64,000 bases of DNA, from contig NZ_BQXM01000009.1 of assembly GCF_022836495.1 (NCBI RefSeq), positions 1-64,000 on the forward strand, in the 5' to 3' direction. The DNA is from Desulforhabdus sp. TSK (lineage in GTDB: Bacteria; Desulfobacterota; Syntrophobacteria; Syntrophobacterales; Syntrophobacteraceae). The stretch's first letter is position 1. Each line of letters opens with the position of its first letter. Shown here in pieces: positions 1-8,116 of this stretch. A model generated the notes under the pieces. It did no database searches. It worked only from the letters and a program-made list of their open reading frames with translations, and was not told the origin of the DNA. Both the position numbers and the translations under genes were made by a program.

Positions 1-686
1 AGGCCCCACCCTGTGTCGACTTGTGCTGCCCCCCTCGCCCTGGAACAGCCGCCGTGTCCGCGGGCACTTCCATGATCCGCCGGCTCGAAGAAATCCACTG
101 GGACCGGTATCTCTACCATTATACACGTTCCTGCCCGGGGCCATGGCCGGGCCAGGAGGACCAAGATTACCTCCTGAGCCTCCTGGACAACGCCCCGCTG
201 GCCGGGCACACCGCATTGCATGCTTTGATCCGTATTCTGAAGGAGCGTCGCATTCGGGGAAGCTCAAGACTGGTGCGGGGAAACGACGCCGTCGTCTCCT
301 TCTCTTCGAGAAGTCCTCAGGAGATCGGGAATATGCGACAGTGGAACCCGGCGCTCATCCGCTGGACTTTCGAGCCCTACGGCCTGGCCCTGAGCCGGAA
401 GATCCTGAAAAACCTCGGCGCCAGGCCCGCCGTCTACGCAAAGAGCGACATCTACCATCGATTGCCGCATGCGGAGCGCTTCCGCTTTCAGCGCCACGAG
501 CCGCCGCGCTGCTCCTGGAAGCATGAGCGAGAATGGCGGTTTCCCCACGACCTGAGCCTGGAGGGGATTTCCACGGAGGATTACTTCGTCTTTGTTCCCA
601 CGTATGAAGACGTTCTGGATCTGGAATTTCACCTGGACACGCTGCCCCACGTGGCCGTCATTCCCCTGCAGGGCCTCCAGCCATGA
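1..686 (+). CDS. hypothetical protein, DUF2971/AbiGi-like look (5' end open)
   Basis: The reading frame has no stop back to the window edge, so the gene may begin upstream; a TTG at 21 and an ATG at 72 are possible internal starts. The protein shows a YHYT motif close to the ATG, a central stretch with SFSSRSP, and a WKHEREWRFP motif near the C-terminus. This layout recalls DUF2971/AbiGi-type proteins, some of which act in phage abortive infection, but I recognise it only loosely. No function is assigned. Confidence 0.5.
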   Translation, partial: APPCVDLCCPPRPGTAAVSAGTSMIRRLEEIHWDRYLYHYTRSCPGPWPGQEDQDYLLSLLDNAPLAGHTALHALIRILKERRIRGSSRLVRGNDAVVSFSSRSPQEIGNMRQWNPALIRWTFEPYGLALSRKILKNLGARPAVYAKSDIYHRLPHAERFRFQRHEPPRCSWKHEREWRFPHDLSLEGISTEDYFVFVPTYEDVLDLEFHLDTLPHVAVIPLQGLQP

Positions 687-891
687 GGCCGTTCGGAGGA
701 AAAAGGCCAAAAATTTGATTTGACCTCAAGTGACAATTCATGGAAATTGATCCCTCTCGGTGACTTTGCGAAGGAGAGTACCCATCCCCGCACCCCTCCC
801 GGAATGGATGGGGGGGAGCATCCATGCACGAAGAGGGGCTCACCTCCATTCCGCAATGCTGCTTTTCAGACTTTCGCTTCAGGAGATTCCC

Positions 892-1326
892 ATGGATGAG
901 CTTTTGAAACAGTTCCCCGTTGTCGTAGAGTTTCCCGTGGCATGGGGAGAGATGGATGCCCTGCTGCACGTCAATAATGTCACTTATTTCCGATACTTTG
1001 AAAATGCCCGCCTCGCATATTTCAAAGAGATGCAATACATGGAATATATGGAAAAGACGGGGATCGGACCCATCCTGGCACACCAGCAGTGCAGGTATCG
1101 CTTACCTCTCACCTATCCGGATGTGATCTCCGTGGGAGCGAAAGTGGCCGACATGGAGGCGGACCGGTTCCTCATGAAATACAGGGTGGTCAGCCACCGG
1201 TTTCAAAAAATCGCCGCGGAAGGCGACGGTCTTCTCGTTTCCTTTGACTACCGAAACAACTCGAAAGTCGCCCTCCCCGACGTGCTGCGTGAAGCCATTC
1301 AGAACATCGAAAGCCGCATCGCTTAA
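892..1326 (+). CDS. acyl-CoA thioesterase, 4HBT hotdog family
   Basis: A 144-residue single hotdog-fold protein, the normal size for YbgC/4HBT thioesterases, which hydrolyse acyl-CoA to free acid and CoA in the cytoplasm. The N-terminus has the family pattern WGEMDALLHVNNVTYFRYFE, where the acidic residue and the HVNN segment form the active site region. I chose the ATG at 892 because AGGAG lies at 881-885 and the homology begins just after it; the longer frame from 760 has no family similarity. The substrate is unknown. Confidence 0.85.
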   Translation: MDELLKQFPVVVEFPVAWGEMDALLHVNNVTYFRYFENARLAYFKEMQYMEYMEKTGIGPILAHQQCRYRLPLTYPDVISVGAKVADMEADRFLMKYRVVSHRFQKIAAEGDGLLVSFDYRNNSKVALPDVLREAIQNIESRIA

Positions 1327-1352
1327 GCTTTACGGCTTTCCCGACGCGCACC

Positions 1353-1580
1353 GTGATGAGCCCGCGATCAAAGTCCAGGCACTTCGCTCGCATACGGACG
1401 CACTCCATGAGGCAAAGCCTGCCCCCGTGGAGCAGTTTCGCCATGTGGAGGTGGACACTTTACATCCCGTGGATACCATATGAACAGACCGGTGATGACA
1501 TCGTGCCGGTCACGATTCATGCGATCACCCGTGAACAGATCAGCTTTCGACTCAAATCCGGGAGATTTTGCAATGACTAA
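1353..1580 (+). pseudogene. possible remnant of a small toxin-like gene
   Basis: Only the last part of this frame looks like protein sequence: residues encoded by about 1480-1570 read EQTGDDIVPVTIHAITREQI and end just before the DUF2283 gene. That ending resembles the C-terminus of small BrnT/DUF4258-type proteins that sit beside DUF2283 genes. The upstream part has no recognisable similarity, so this is either a 5'-degraded gene or a chance frame. The identification comes from memory of family endings and is weak. Confidence 0.3.
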
Positions 1581-1782
1581 GCTTCACATGGCTTACTTTG
1601 AAAGAGAAGACATCCTCCACCTTTCGATCTCCGACGATCCGGAAGTCGCCAGTGTCGAAATCAGTCCAAACATAACTGCAGAGCTCAATGAGAAGGGTAA
1701 ACTGATCGGAATAGAGATCTTGAATGCAAGCACTTATGTACGGCATGCGATTCTGGAACCTGTCCAAGCCAAGATGCTTTAA
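1573..1782 (+). CDS. DUF2283 family protein
   Basis: A 69-residue protein with the DUF2283 pattern: MAYFEREDILHLSISD near the start, then VEISPNITAELNEKGKLIGI and a helical tail ILNASTYVR. These proteins are common in mobile or toxin-antitoxin-like pairs, usually after a BrnT/DUF4258-type partner, which matches the damaged frame directly upstream. GGAGA at 1561-1565 is the likely ribosome binding site for the ATG at 1573. Biochemical function is not known. Confidence 0.75.
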   Translation: MTKLHMAYFEREDILHLSISDDPEVASVEISPNITAELNEKGKLIGIEILNASTYVRHAILEPVQAKML

Positions 1783-2084
1783 CTCTCTGAAGCGAAAACC
1801 GCCTGAAAAGGCCGAACCACCTGTCTTGGACTGGCCCGCTGCGCAAACAGCCAAACACATAGGGAGAATGCCGCGGTGTTCCGGGCGCGTGTCGGGCCGC
1901 GCGTAGCCACATCCCGATAATTGCGATCTTTAGGCCACGTGGGTTGTTGAACGCATTCTGAGGTAAGTCGCCCAACCCGTTGCAGCGTGGGGCGCTGCGC
2001 GCCGCCGCGGAACCGGAACGTTGGGCGGCGACTGGTGGCCAGTGCAAATTGACGTGGACTCGAGGGGTGGATAGTTTTGTAATT
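1783..2084. other. gene-free stretch holding an attC-like palindrome
   Basis: Between the DUF2283 gene and the damaged DUF4258-like gene I see no coding sequence. The only structure is the attC-like inverted repeat at about 1966-2033, listed separately. Confidence 0.6.
1966..2033. repeat. integron attC-like imperfect palindrome
   Basis: The left arm has GCCCAAC at 1970-1976, matching the attC R'' consensus RYYYAAC. The right arm has GTTGGGC at 2020-2026, matching GTTRRRY. The outer arms extend the pairing: AGTCG at 1966-1970 with CGACT at 2029-2033, with a 3-nt offset. Core to core is 57 nt, within the known attC range, and an internal hairpin GCAGCG/CGCTGC lies at 1982-1998. No integrase gene is in the window, so this would be a stray site or a coincidental palindrome. 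Confidence 0.4.
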
Positions 2085-2396
2085 ATGGCCATAATCGAGG
2101 GAATTCGCGGGAAATTTGAGAGGCGGCAGTATGAGTTTTCCAAACATGCCGTTGACCAAAGCATCATCCGAGACATAAGTGTGGGCGAGGTAGAAGATAC
2201 TATCGGCGGCTAAGGCGAGATCATTGAAGACTACCCGAATGATAAGTATGGCCCGAGTTGTCTCATCCTTGGTTTCACGAAAGCGAGGCGACCACTTCAC
2301 ATTCAGTGCAGCTATCCGACTAGACCTCTTGTCAAGGTTGTCAACCTGTACGAGCCTGATCCCGATTTGTGGATCGATTTCCGGGTCGGAAGGTGA
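2085..2396 (+). pseudogene. DUF4258-like protein gene interrupted by an in-frame TAA
   Basis: Translation from ATG 2085 gives the typical N-terminus of a DUF4258 protein, including RRQYEFSKHAVDQSIIRDIS. It hits TAA at 2211-2213. The same frame continues past the stop with GEIIEDYPNDKYGPSCLILG and runs to TGA at 2394-2396, which is the expected C-terminal half. One nonsense codon therefore splits an otherwise intact gene of about 103 codons. DUF4258 proteins are RelE-fold-like and often paired with YgiT-type antitoxins, as here. Readthrough cannot be excluded, but a pseudogene is the simpler reading. Confidence 0.75.
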
Positions 2397-2414
2397 GATG
2401 AAAGTACATTAGGA

Positions 2415-2624
2415 ATGAAAGAAACAATGGTAGACACTAAAGTGACCTAAACTCTTGAACATGCAGGCTGGTTCTTCATTGTTGAAAATGTGCCCGCCCG
2501 TGTGTGCAAAGAGACTGGTGAACAGTTTTTCGCACCCGAGACGGTCGAACATATCCAGAGAATTATCAAGAGCAGGAAGAGACCGGACAGGGTGATAGAG
2601 ACCCCCGTATACAATTATGCATGA
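2415..2624 (+). pseudogene. YgiT-type antitoxin gene interrupted by an in-frame TAA
   Basis: From ATG 2415 (or ATG 2427, same frame) the protein begins with MVDTKVT and stops at TAA 2448-2450, where family members usually have an aromatic residue before TLE. The frame then continues with VENVPARVCKETGEQFFAPE, the conserved segment of short YgiT/MqsA-like antitoxins, ending at TGA 2622-2624. It sits 18 nt after the damaged DUF4258-like gene, the usual toxin then antitoxin order. Both members of the pair carry a single nonsense codon. Confidence 0.7.
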
Positions 2625-2882
2625 AAGCACTCCCCAGCCGATTCGAGTCGGGCGGATACCGGGAGAGTGTCGACTCCTGCCCGCAACGGGGTTTGATGAA
2701 ATGGTGGTGCTGATATTGAGGAAAGAACTTGCGGTTGTATCGCGCGAAATAAAAAAAGGTTACTTGAACAGCTCAGCGAATTTGACCAATTGTAAGGTGG
2801 ATCACTCTTGATCAAAGCCTGGAGCGGATGCCCCATTCACCAGAGGGGGCATCATATGAAATTTGTCACGGCAGGAGAGAAC

Positions 2883-3170
2883 ATGAATACCGTAGAGCGT
2901 GACATCATCATCGAGATGTGTCGCGATAGCGATGCCTCAATGGTCGGCATTTTTGGGTCCATGGCGAGGGGAGAGGCTTCCGCATCCAGCGATATCGACC
3001 TTCTTGTAAGGTTTGCCAAACCGAAGAGTCTCCTTTCGCTGGTGAGGCTTGAGCGCGAACTGTCAGACGTGCTGGGGAGGAAAGTCGATTTGTTGACCGA
3101 ATCTGCTATCAGTCCATACCTCAAGGATCGGATCCTCAACGAGCTCATGGTGATATATGGAACGAGATGA
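2883..3170 (+). CDS. mntA: MntA-type nucleotidyltransferase antitoxin
   Basis: A 95-residue minimal nucleotidyltransferase. The catalytic motif GSMARGEASASSDIDL at residues 25-40 has the GS pair and two metal-binding aspartates (D38, D40). MntA proteins neutralise HepT HEPN toxins by modifying them. The start at 2883 is chosen over the in-frame ATG at 2856 because AGGAGA lies just upstream of 2883. The stop overlaps the start of the hepT-like gene by 14 nt, the usual coupling of this pair. The antitoxin appears intact while its toxin is broken. Confidence 0.85.
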   Translation: MNTVERDIIIEMCRDSDASMVGIFGSMARGEASASSDIDLLVRFAKPKSLLSLVRLERELSDVLGRKVDLLTESAISPYLKDRILNELMVIYGTR

Positions 3171-3510
3171 TTCTGTCTATCTCTACCACGTCATCGATGC
3201 ATCTGAGCGCATTTCTGAGTATTTGGAAGGGGTCGACTGAGTCCGATTTGAAACGAATCATCTCCTTCAGGATGGAATCATCCGACAACTTGAAATCATT
3301 GGTGAAGCCATCAAACGCGTTTCCAAAGAACTGCGCGTCATATATCCTGAAGTTCCATGGCAAGATGTTACTGGAATGAGGGACAAATTGATTCATGACT
3401 ACTTCGGCGTGGACATAGAAACAGTATGGCTCACAGCAAATGATGATATCCCGATTTTAAAGCAACAGGTTGAACGGATTCTCAGAGACCTCGGAAAGGC
3501 ACACCGCTAA
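3157..3510 (+). pseudogene. hepT: HepT (DUF86) HEPN toxin gene with in-frame TGA
   Basis: Translation from ATG 3157 starts as a HepT protein (VYLYHVIDASERISEYLEGV) and meets TGA at 3238-3240 after 27 codons. The same frame continues with DGIIRQLEIIGEAIKRVSKE and the HEPN RNase motif RDKLIH (R-x4-H), then YFGVD, to TAA at 3508-3510. All family landmarks are present on both sides of the stop, so a single nonsense change has inactivated a complete gene of about 117 codons. An in-frame restart downstream is not obvious. Confidence 0.8.
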
Positions 3511-3689
3511 CGAAAGAATACAGCGGACACAAAACCACGCTCGGGAGTATCGGGCCCATGGTCTCGGCTTGGGAGACAATATCCAGCCGCGTAAAGATTT
3601 GGCAGACCCCCAAAACACCCCCCTGCCCCACTCAAGGGGAGAATCGAAGGAGGTTTGACTCCCGAGCAGACGAATTTTTAGACAGTCCA

Positions 3690-4826
3690 TCAGGAGAGCC
3701 GGTTTCGATAATCCTCGTAGCCGAACTGACGGATCACACGCACCGCGCCGCTTCGGTCCCGGATGGCTATGGACGGGAGGCGCACTCCATTGAAGGTGTT
3801 GTTTTTCACCATGGTGTAATGGGCCATGTCGAGGAGTACAATCCTGGAGCCCACGGAAAGGGGCTCCGAAAACGAGTAATCGCCGATAATATCCCCCGCA
3901 AGACAGGTCATCCCCCCCAAGCGGTAGGTATAAGGGTAGTCCCCCGGCTTTCCAGCTCCATCGATTTCGGGTCGATACGGCATCTCGAGGACATCGGGCA
4001 TATGGGCCGCGGCAGAAGTGTCCAGAATGGCGATGTCCATGCCATTGTGAACGATATCCAGGACAGACGCCACCAGGACGCCCGTATTGAGGGCGATGGC
4101 TTCGCCGGGCTCCAGGTAAACCTCCACAGGATACCGGCGTTTGAAGTCGTCAATGAGCCGGCACAGAAGATCCACATCGTAATCCTGTCGCGTGATGTGG
4201 TGCCCTCCCCCGAAATTGACCCACTGCATCCCCTGCAGGAATTCTCCGAACTTTTCCTCGAATACCGGCAGAGTCCGCGCCAGGGAATCGGCGTTCAACT
4301 CGCAGAGCGTGTGGAAATGCAGGCCCGAAAGACCCTGGAGATTGTCGGCCTCAAAATTGGCCCGCGTCACTCCCAGCCGTGAGAAAGGTCCGCAGGGATC
4401 ATAGAGGGGGACGCTGACTTCCGAATGCTCCGGGTTCACGCGCATCCCGCAGGCAATGTTCCGGCCGGATCTCGCAACCCACCCCTTGTAGCGGTTCCAC
4501 TGGGAGAAGGAATTGAACACCAGGTGGTGGGTGTAACCCAGGAGCTCGTCGAATTCCGATTCCCGGTAGGCTGGAGCGAAGACATGCACTTCTCCCCCGA
4601 ATTCCCTGAACCCCAGCTGAGCCTCATCCAGAGAACTGGCCGTCACCCCATGCAAATATTCCCGGATGAGGGGGAAAACGCTGAACATGGCAAAACCTTT
4701 GAGGGCCATGATGATTTTGCACCCTGTTCGCCGCTGAACGGAATCCAGCACCCGAAGGTTCTTTTCCAGCGCGGCCTCATCGACCACATAACAGGGCGTG
4801 GGGATGTCCTCAAGAGCAGTCTTCAT
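3690..4826 (-). CDS. nspC: carboxynorspermidine decarboxylase
   Basis: A 378-residue PLP enzyme of the alanine-racemase-fold decarboxylase family (fold III). It decarboxylates carboxynorspermidine or carboxyspermidine in the alternative bacterial polyamine route. The PLP lysine is K43 in IMALKGFAMF. Further family marks are the HFHTLCE segment, WVNFGGGHH, EPGEAI and the C-terminal YTMVKNNTFNG. The length is normal. It lies 51 nt downstream of the gene for the dehydrogenase that makes its substrate, on the same strand, so the two form an operon. Confidence 0.93.
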   Translation of the reverse strand: MKTALEDIPTPCYVVDEAALEKNLRVLDSVQRRTGCKIIMALKGFAMFSVFPLIREYLHGVTASSLDEAQLGFREFGGEVHVFAPAYRESEFDELLGYTHHLVFNSFSQWNRYKGWVARSGRNIACGMRVNPEHSEVSVPLYDPCGPFSRLGVTRANFEADNLQGLSGLHFHTLCELNADSLARTLPVFEEKFGEFLQGMQWVNFGGGHHITRQDYDVDLLCRLIDDFKRRYPVEVYLEPGEAIALNTGVLVASVLDIVHNGMDIAILDTSAAAHMPDVLEMPYRPEIDGAGKPGDYPYTYRLGGMTCLAGDIIGDYSFSEPLSVGSRIVLLDMAHYTMVKNNTFNGVRLPSIAIRDRSGAVRVIRQFGYEDYRNRLS

Positions 4827-4877
4827 ATTTCGGCCTCTACCGGGTTTGCTCCCCGGGACGGATATCTGTCTTCTACA

Positions 4878-6056
4878 TCAATCCAAAAACTTTTCCGTCC
4901 AGGGCAAGCCATACTTCCCCAGCGCTTCCATGAAGGGAGTCGGATCGAGCTCCTCGACGTTGAAGACCCCTTCCCCTCTCCAGGTTCGCGTCAGCATCAT
5001 CATGGCTCCGATCATGGCCGGAACGCCCGTCGTGTAGGATATGGCCTGCGCTTTCACTTCCCTGTAGCATTCCGCATGGTCGCACACATTGTAGATGTAA
5101 TATTTTCTGGGCTTTCCGTCTTTCACGCCTTCGATCATGCAGCCGATATTGGTCTTTCCCTTGTAATTCTCACCCAGGGAAGACGGCTCGGGCAGCAGCG
5201 CCTTCAGAAACTGCAGGGGCACGATGTCGCATCCCTGGAATTTTACGGGATCGATACGGGTCATGCCGACATTTTCGAGGACCCTCAGGTGCGTCAGGTA
5301 TTCCTGGGAGAAGGTCATCCAGAAGCGCATGCGCTTGATCCCAGGGATATTCTTGACGAGAGATTCCATCTCCTCGTGGTACATGAGATACATCTCCTTG
5401 GGACCGATCTCGGGGAAGTCGAAGGTCTTGTGAATGGAGAGAGGGTCCGTCTCGATCCATTGACCGTTCTCATAGTATTTCCCCCGCGCCGAGACCTCCC
5501 GGATGTTGATCTCGGGATTGAAATTGGTGGCGAAGGGATGGCCATGCTGCCCGGCGTTGCAGTCCATGATGTCGACGGTGTGTATTTCATCGAAATGGTT
5601 CTTGAGGGCATGGGCACAAAAGATGTTGGTCACTCCCGGGTCGAAGCCGCACCCCAGCAGGGCCATGAGGCCTTTTTCCCTGAAACGGTCGTGGTAATCC
5701 CACTGCCATTTGTAGCAGAACTTCGCTTCGTCAGGCGGTTCGTAGTTGGCGGTATCGAGATAATCCACCCCTGTTTCGAGGCACGCATCCATGATGGAGA
5801 GGTCCTGGTAGGGCAAAGCAACATTGATGACGAGATCCGGCGAAACCCTGCGAATGAGCTGCACCAGCTCTGCCGTATTGTCGGCATCCACCTGTGCCGT
5901 CTCGATGGGTCGTGACAGCTGACTCCTGATTTTTTCACATTTTTCCAGCGTACGGCTCGCCAGAACAATTTCGGAAAAAACTTCCGGAGCCTGTGCACAT
6001 TTGTGAGTGACCACTCCTCCCACACCGCCGGCGCCGATGATCAGAACCTTGCCCAT
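4878..6056 (-). CDS. carboxynorspermidine synthase (saccharopine dehydrogenase-like)
   Basis: A 392-residue saccharopine-dehydrogenase-family protein. It begins with a Rossmann nucleotide-binding motif (GAGGVGGVV, residues 8-16). It should reductively condense aspartate semialdehyde with diaminopropane or putrescine to carboxy(nor)spermidine using NADPH. The pairing with nspC just downstream is the main support for this specific role rather than lysine metabolism. AGGAGGT lies 5 nt before the ATG, a near-ideal ribosome binding site. Confidence 0.9.
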   Translation of the reverse strand: MGKVLIIGAGGVGGVVTHKCAQAPEVFSEIVLASRTLEKCEKIRSQLSRPIETAQVDADNTAELVQLIRRVSPDLVINVALPYQDLSIMDACLETGVDYLDTANYEPPDEAKFCYKWQWDYHDRFREKGLMALLGCGFDPGVTNIFCAHALKNHFDEIHTVDIMDCNAGQHGHPFATNFNPEINIREVSARGKYYENGQWIETDPLSIHKTFDFPEIGPKEMYLMYHEEMESLVKNIPGIKRMRFWMTFSQEYLTHLRVLENVGMTRIDPVKFQGCDIVPLQFLKALLPEPSSLGENYKGKTNIGCMIEGVKDGKPRKYYIYNVCDHAECYREVKAQAISYTTGVPAMIGAMMMLTRTWRGEGVFNVEELDPTPFMEALGKYGLPWTEKFLD

Positions 6057-6438
6057 GGTGACCTCCTTTGCTGCTCTGCATGTATTGATTTTCAGTACGG
6101 CTCATATTACCGAATGGATCGATATCAACCGGCTCGCATACCTTCACACCCGAAGCTCAAAAGTCGGGTATTATAAAAATGTCCAAAATCTATGTCAATG
6201 AGCTCTAAAGGAAAATTGTAGCTGGGCAGGAGCCTTCGACGCATCTCCGGTTGGATTCCATCCAGCCTTCAGAAACGGAGGAGAGAGAAGCGTCTGGGCA
6301 TTCCTGCTTGCACTACGCCCCGAAAGAACTCATAATGAATTGAAGCGACTACGAGTGGAGGGGCTGTGCGGGAAGTGCGCGGAGCCCTGTGTGGCGACAC
6401 CAAGAATCCAACCCCCTTGAGGACATGAGGATGCGACG
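6057..6438. other. intergenic, divergent promoter region
   Basis: This 382-nt stretch separates the minus-strand polyamine operon from a plus-strand hypothetical gene. It should carry promoters for both directions, but I could not pick a convincing -35/-10 pair or any RNA gene. Confidence 0.5.
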
Positions 6439-6741
6439 ATGAACGATGAGAGCCTGAAAGCATTGATTGAGCGCCTGGCTTCCGAGTGCGACGCGTATAT
6501 TGACCTGGTAGCCGTCAGAAAAGACTTGATGACTCAGAAAACGTATTCCACCAAGCGGGACCACCACCTCAGTGAAATCGGCGATACCATCGCTCTCCTC
6601 ATAGAATCCCGCCTGAAGGCTCTCAAGTGTGGAGGTGCCCCCGAAGACTTGAAAGAGCTGCAGGCCGAGTACCAGGCCCTGACAGGGCCCCTCCTCCAAT
6701 TCATCGATTCCCGCATCCGAAAAATGGGGAAAGCGTCATAA
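6439..6741 (+). CDS. hypothetical protein, helical
   Basis: A 100-residue charged protein with no signal peptide or membrane segment. Long heptad-like stretches (KALIERLASECDAYIDLVAV, APEDLKELQAEYQALT) suggest a small helical bundle or coiled coil. I do not recognise a family. It lies 30 nt before a small membrane protein gene and upstream of lemA on the same strand, so it may belong to that transcription unit. Confidence 0.65.
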   Translation: MNDESLKALIERLASECDAYIDLVAVRKDLMTQKTYSTKRDHHLSEIGDTIALLIESRLKALKCGGAPEDLKELQAEYQALTGPLLQFIDSRIRKMGKAS

Positions 6742-6771
6742 TCCGGACAGGAAGGGCTTAGAGCTACCGTT

Positions 6772-6987
6772 ATGCATTGGCTGGACAGGATTCCATTTTG
6801 GCCGCTGGCCGTCGTCGCTCTTTTCATGGGGCTGGCTCCCTTCAGTCCCGAGCCTCACCTTTGGGAAAAAGCCAAAATGCTCGTTGCCGGCAACCTCGTA
6901 CGCCCCCTCGACATCATCGATCTTCTCTGGCACGGATTTCCGGCAGCCCTTTTGCTCCTCAAGGTGGCACGCCTGTTTTTTCATTGA
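6772..6987 (+). CDS. small membrane protein
   Basis: A 71-residue protein with two hydrophobic segments, FWPLAVVALFMGLAPF near the N-terminus and AALLLLKVARLFF at the C-terminus, joined by a polar loop containing EPHLWEKAKML. Database entries with this look are often called RND transporter, but 71 residues is far too short for an RND pump, so that label should not be taken as a function. It is likely an inner-membrane protein co-transcribed with lemA, which starts 33 nt later. Confidence 0.65.
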   Translation: MHWLDRIPFWPLAVVALFMGLAPFSPEPHLWEKAKMLVAGNLVRPLDIIDLLWHGFPAALLLLKVARLFFH

Positions 6988-7020
6988 AGTCAGCGCAATG
7001 CATTGGAATCAAGGGCGGCT

Positions 7021-7581
7021 ATGACGACGCTTTTCACCCTCATCGGATTGTTCCTGGGGCTTGTGCTCTCAGCCAGGTCCATTCATCAACGACTCCAAAG
7101 ATTGAGAAACGGGCTGGAGTCAGCCTGGATCGAAGTGGACAGGCAGCTCCAAAAACGATACGAAGTCACCGGGCGGCTGCTGCAGGGATGCCCGGACTGC
7201 TCCGCCCTGGACCCGGCCCGCCTGGAGAAGATGTCACAAAGCCTTTCTGCCGCGATGCATCTCGTCTCACCCCGGGAAAAGGCGCCGGCGGAAAACCGAT
7301 TCCAGCAAGCCCTTCACGGCTGCCTGAAACAATCCTCACTCTCCCCTGAGGCAGCGCACTCAACGCCCCTCGCTCTCCTTCGCAGGCAGCTGCAGGAGAT
7401 CGAGAACGAACTGGAGACGGCCGTGGAAAATTACAACACGATCGTGCGGGACTACAACGCCACCATCTCCTATTTTCCCTCCCATATCATTGCATCACGC
7501 TTCCATTTTGTTGCTGCCGAGGCTTTTCCTCTCGATACAATGGGCTCCGAGGGCAAAGCCCATCCGGAGAAGGCCGCCTGA
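7021..7581 (+). CDS. LemA family protein
   Basis: A 186-residue protein with one N-terminal membrane helix (FTLIGLFLGLVLSA). It is followed by the LemA helical bundle, including NGLESAWIEVDRQLQKRYEV and the conserved C-terminal ENYNTIVRDYNATISYFPS. LemA proteins are membrane-anchored with an extracytoplasmic coiled-coil domain; the molecular role is not settled. The ATG at 7021 is preferred to the TTG at 7003 because it places the membrane helix at the start. Confidence 0.85.
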   Translation: MTTLFTLIGLFLGLVLSARSIHQRLQRLRNGLESAWIEVDRQLQKRYEVTGRLLQGCPDCSALDPARLEKMSQSLSAAMHLVSPREKAPAENRFQQALHGCLKQSSLSPEAAHSTPLALLRRQLQEIENELETAVENYNTIVRDYNATISYFPSHIIASRFHFVAAEAFPLDTMGSEGKAHPEKAA

Positions 7582-7621
7582 CCGGCCGCGGAACATCCCC
7601 AAAAGAAGAGTTGACAGGTCC

Positions 7622-7981
7622 ATGAAAACATCCAAAGACTCCCCCACCGTTTATTCCACAGGCACCGGACGGATTTGCCCCGAGTGCGGACGCCCCGTCA
7701 AGGAATGTCATTGCAGGAAAGAAGCACCACGGATCGCAGGGGACGGCATCGTCCGCATGCAGGCTGAAGTGGCGGGGCGCGGCGGCAAGACGGTCACTAC
7801 CCTGTCGGGCATCCCCCTGGCCGACGAGGAGCTACGCCAGCTGGCTACAGAACTGAAGCGCCGCTGTGGAACCGGAGGAACGCTCAAAAACGGCGTCATC
7901 GAAATCCAGGGGGACCACCGCACTGTCCTGGAGGCGGAACTGGGCAAACGGGGATACAAAGTCAAACGGGTGGGAGGCTGA
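7622..7981 (+). CDS. SUI1/YciH family translation factor
   Basis: A 119-residue eIF1/SUI1-domain protein like E. coli YciH. It has an N-terminal zinc-ribbon-like segment with four cysteines (CPECGRPVKECHC), then RGGKTVTTLSGIP and the SUI1 core with KRRCGTGGTLKNGVIEIQGD. YciH-type proteins bind the small ribosomal subunit and affect start-codon fidelity. The ATG at 7622 follows a short gap after lemA. The cysteine cluster before the SUI1 core resembles archaeal aIF1-type proteins. Confidence 0.9.
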   Translation: MKTSKDSPTVYSTGTGRICPECGRPVKECHCRKEAPRIAGDGIVRMQAEVAGRGGKTVTTLSGIPLADEELRQLATELKRRCGTGGTLKNGVIEIQGDHRTVLEAELGKRGYKVKRVGG

Positions 7982-8116
7982 AGAGGCTCCACAACCAAAG
8001 ACTGTCCAAAATGAGGATGATCCGCAGGAAATTTTTCCGACTTTCCCTGCATTCAAAAAAATGATGGGGCTTAGCGGATTAGCGTGACGTAGCCAATCCA
8101 CGATGAGCCCAAATGA

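Noticed and set aside
2617-2811. 64-codon frame between the YgiT-like remnant and mntA
   Set aside because: Only a short basic helical segment, with no recognisable family; it overlaps the remnant's stop.
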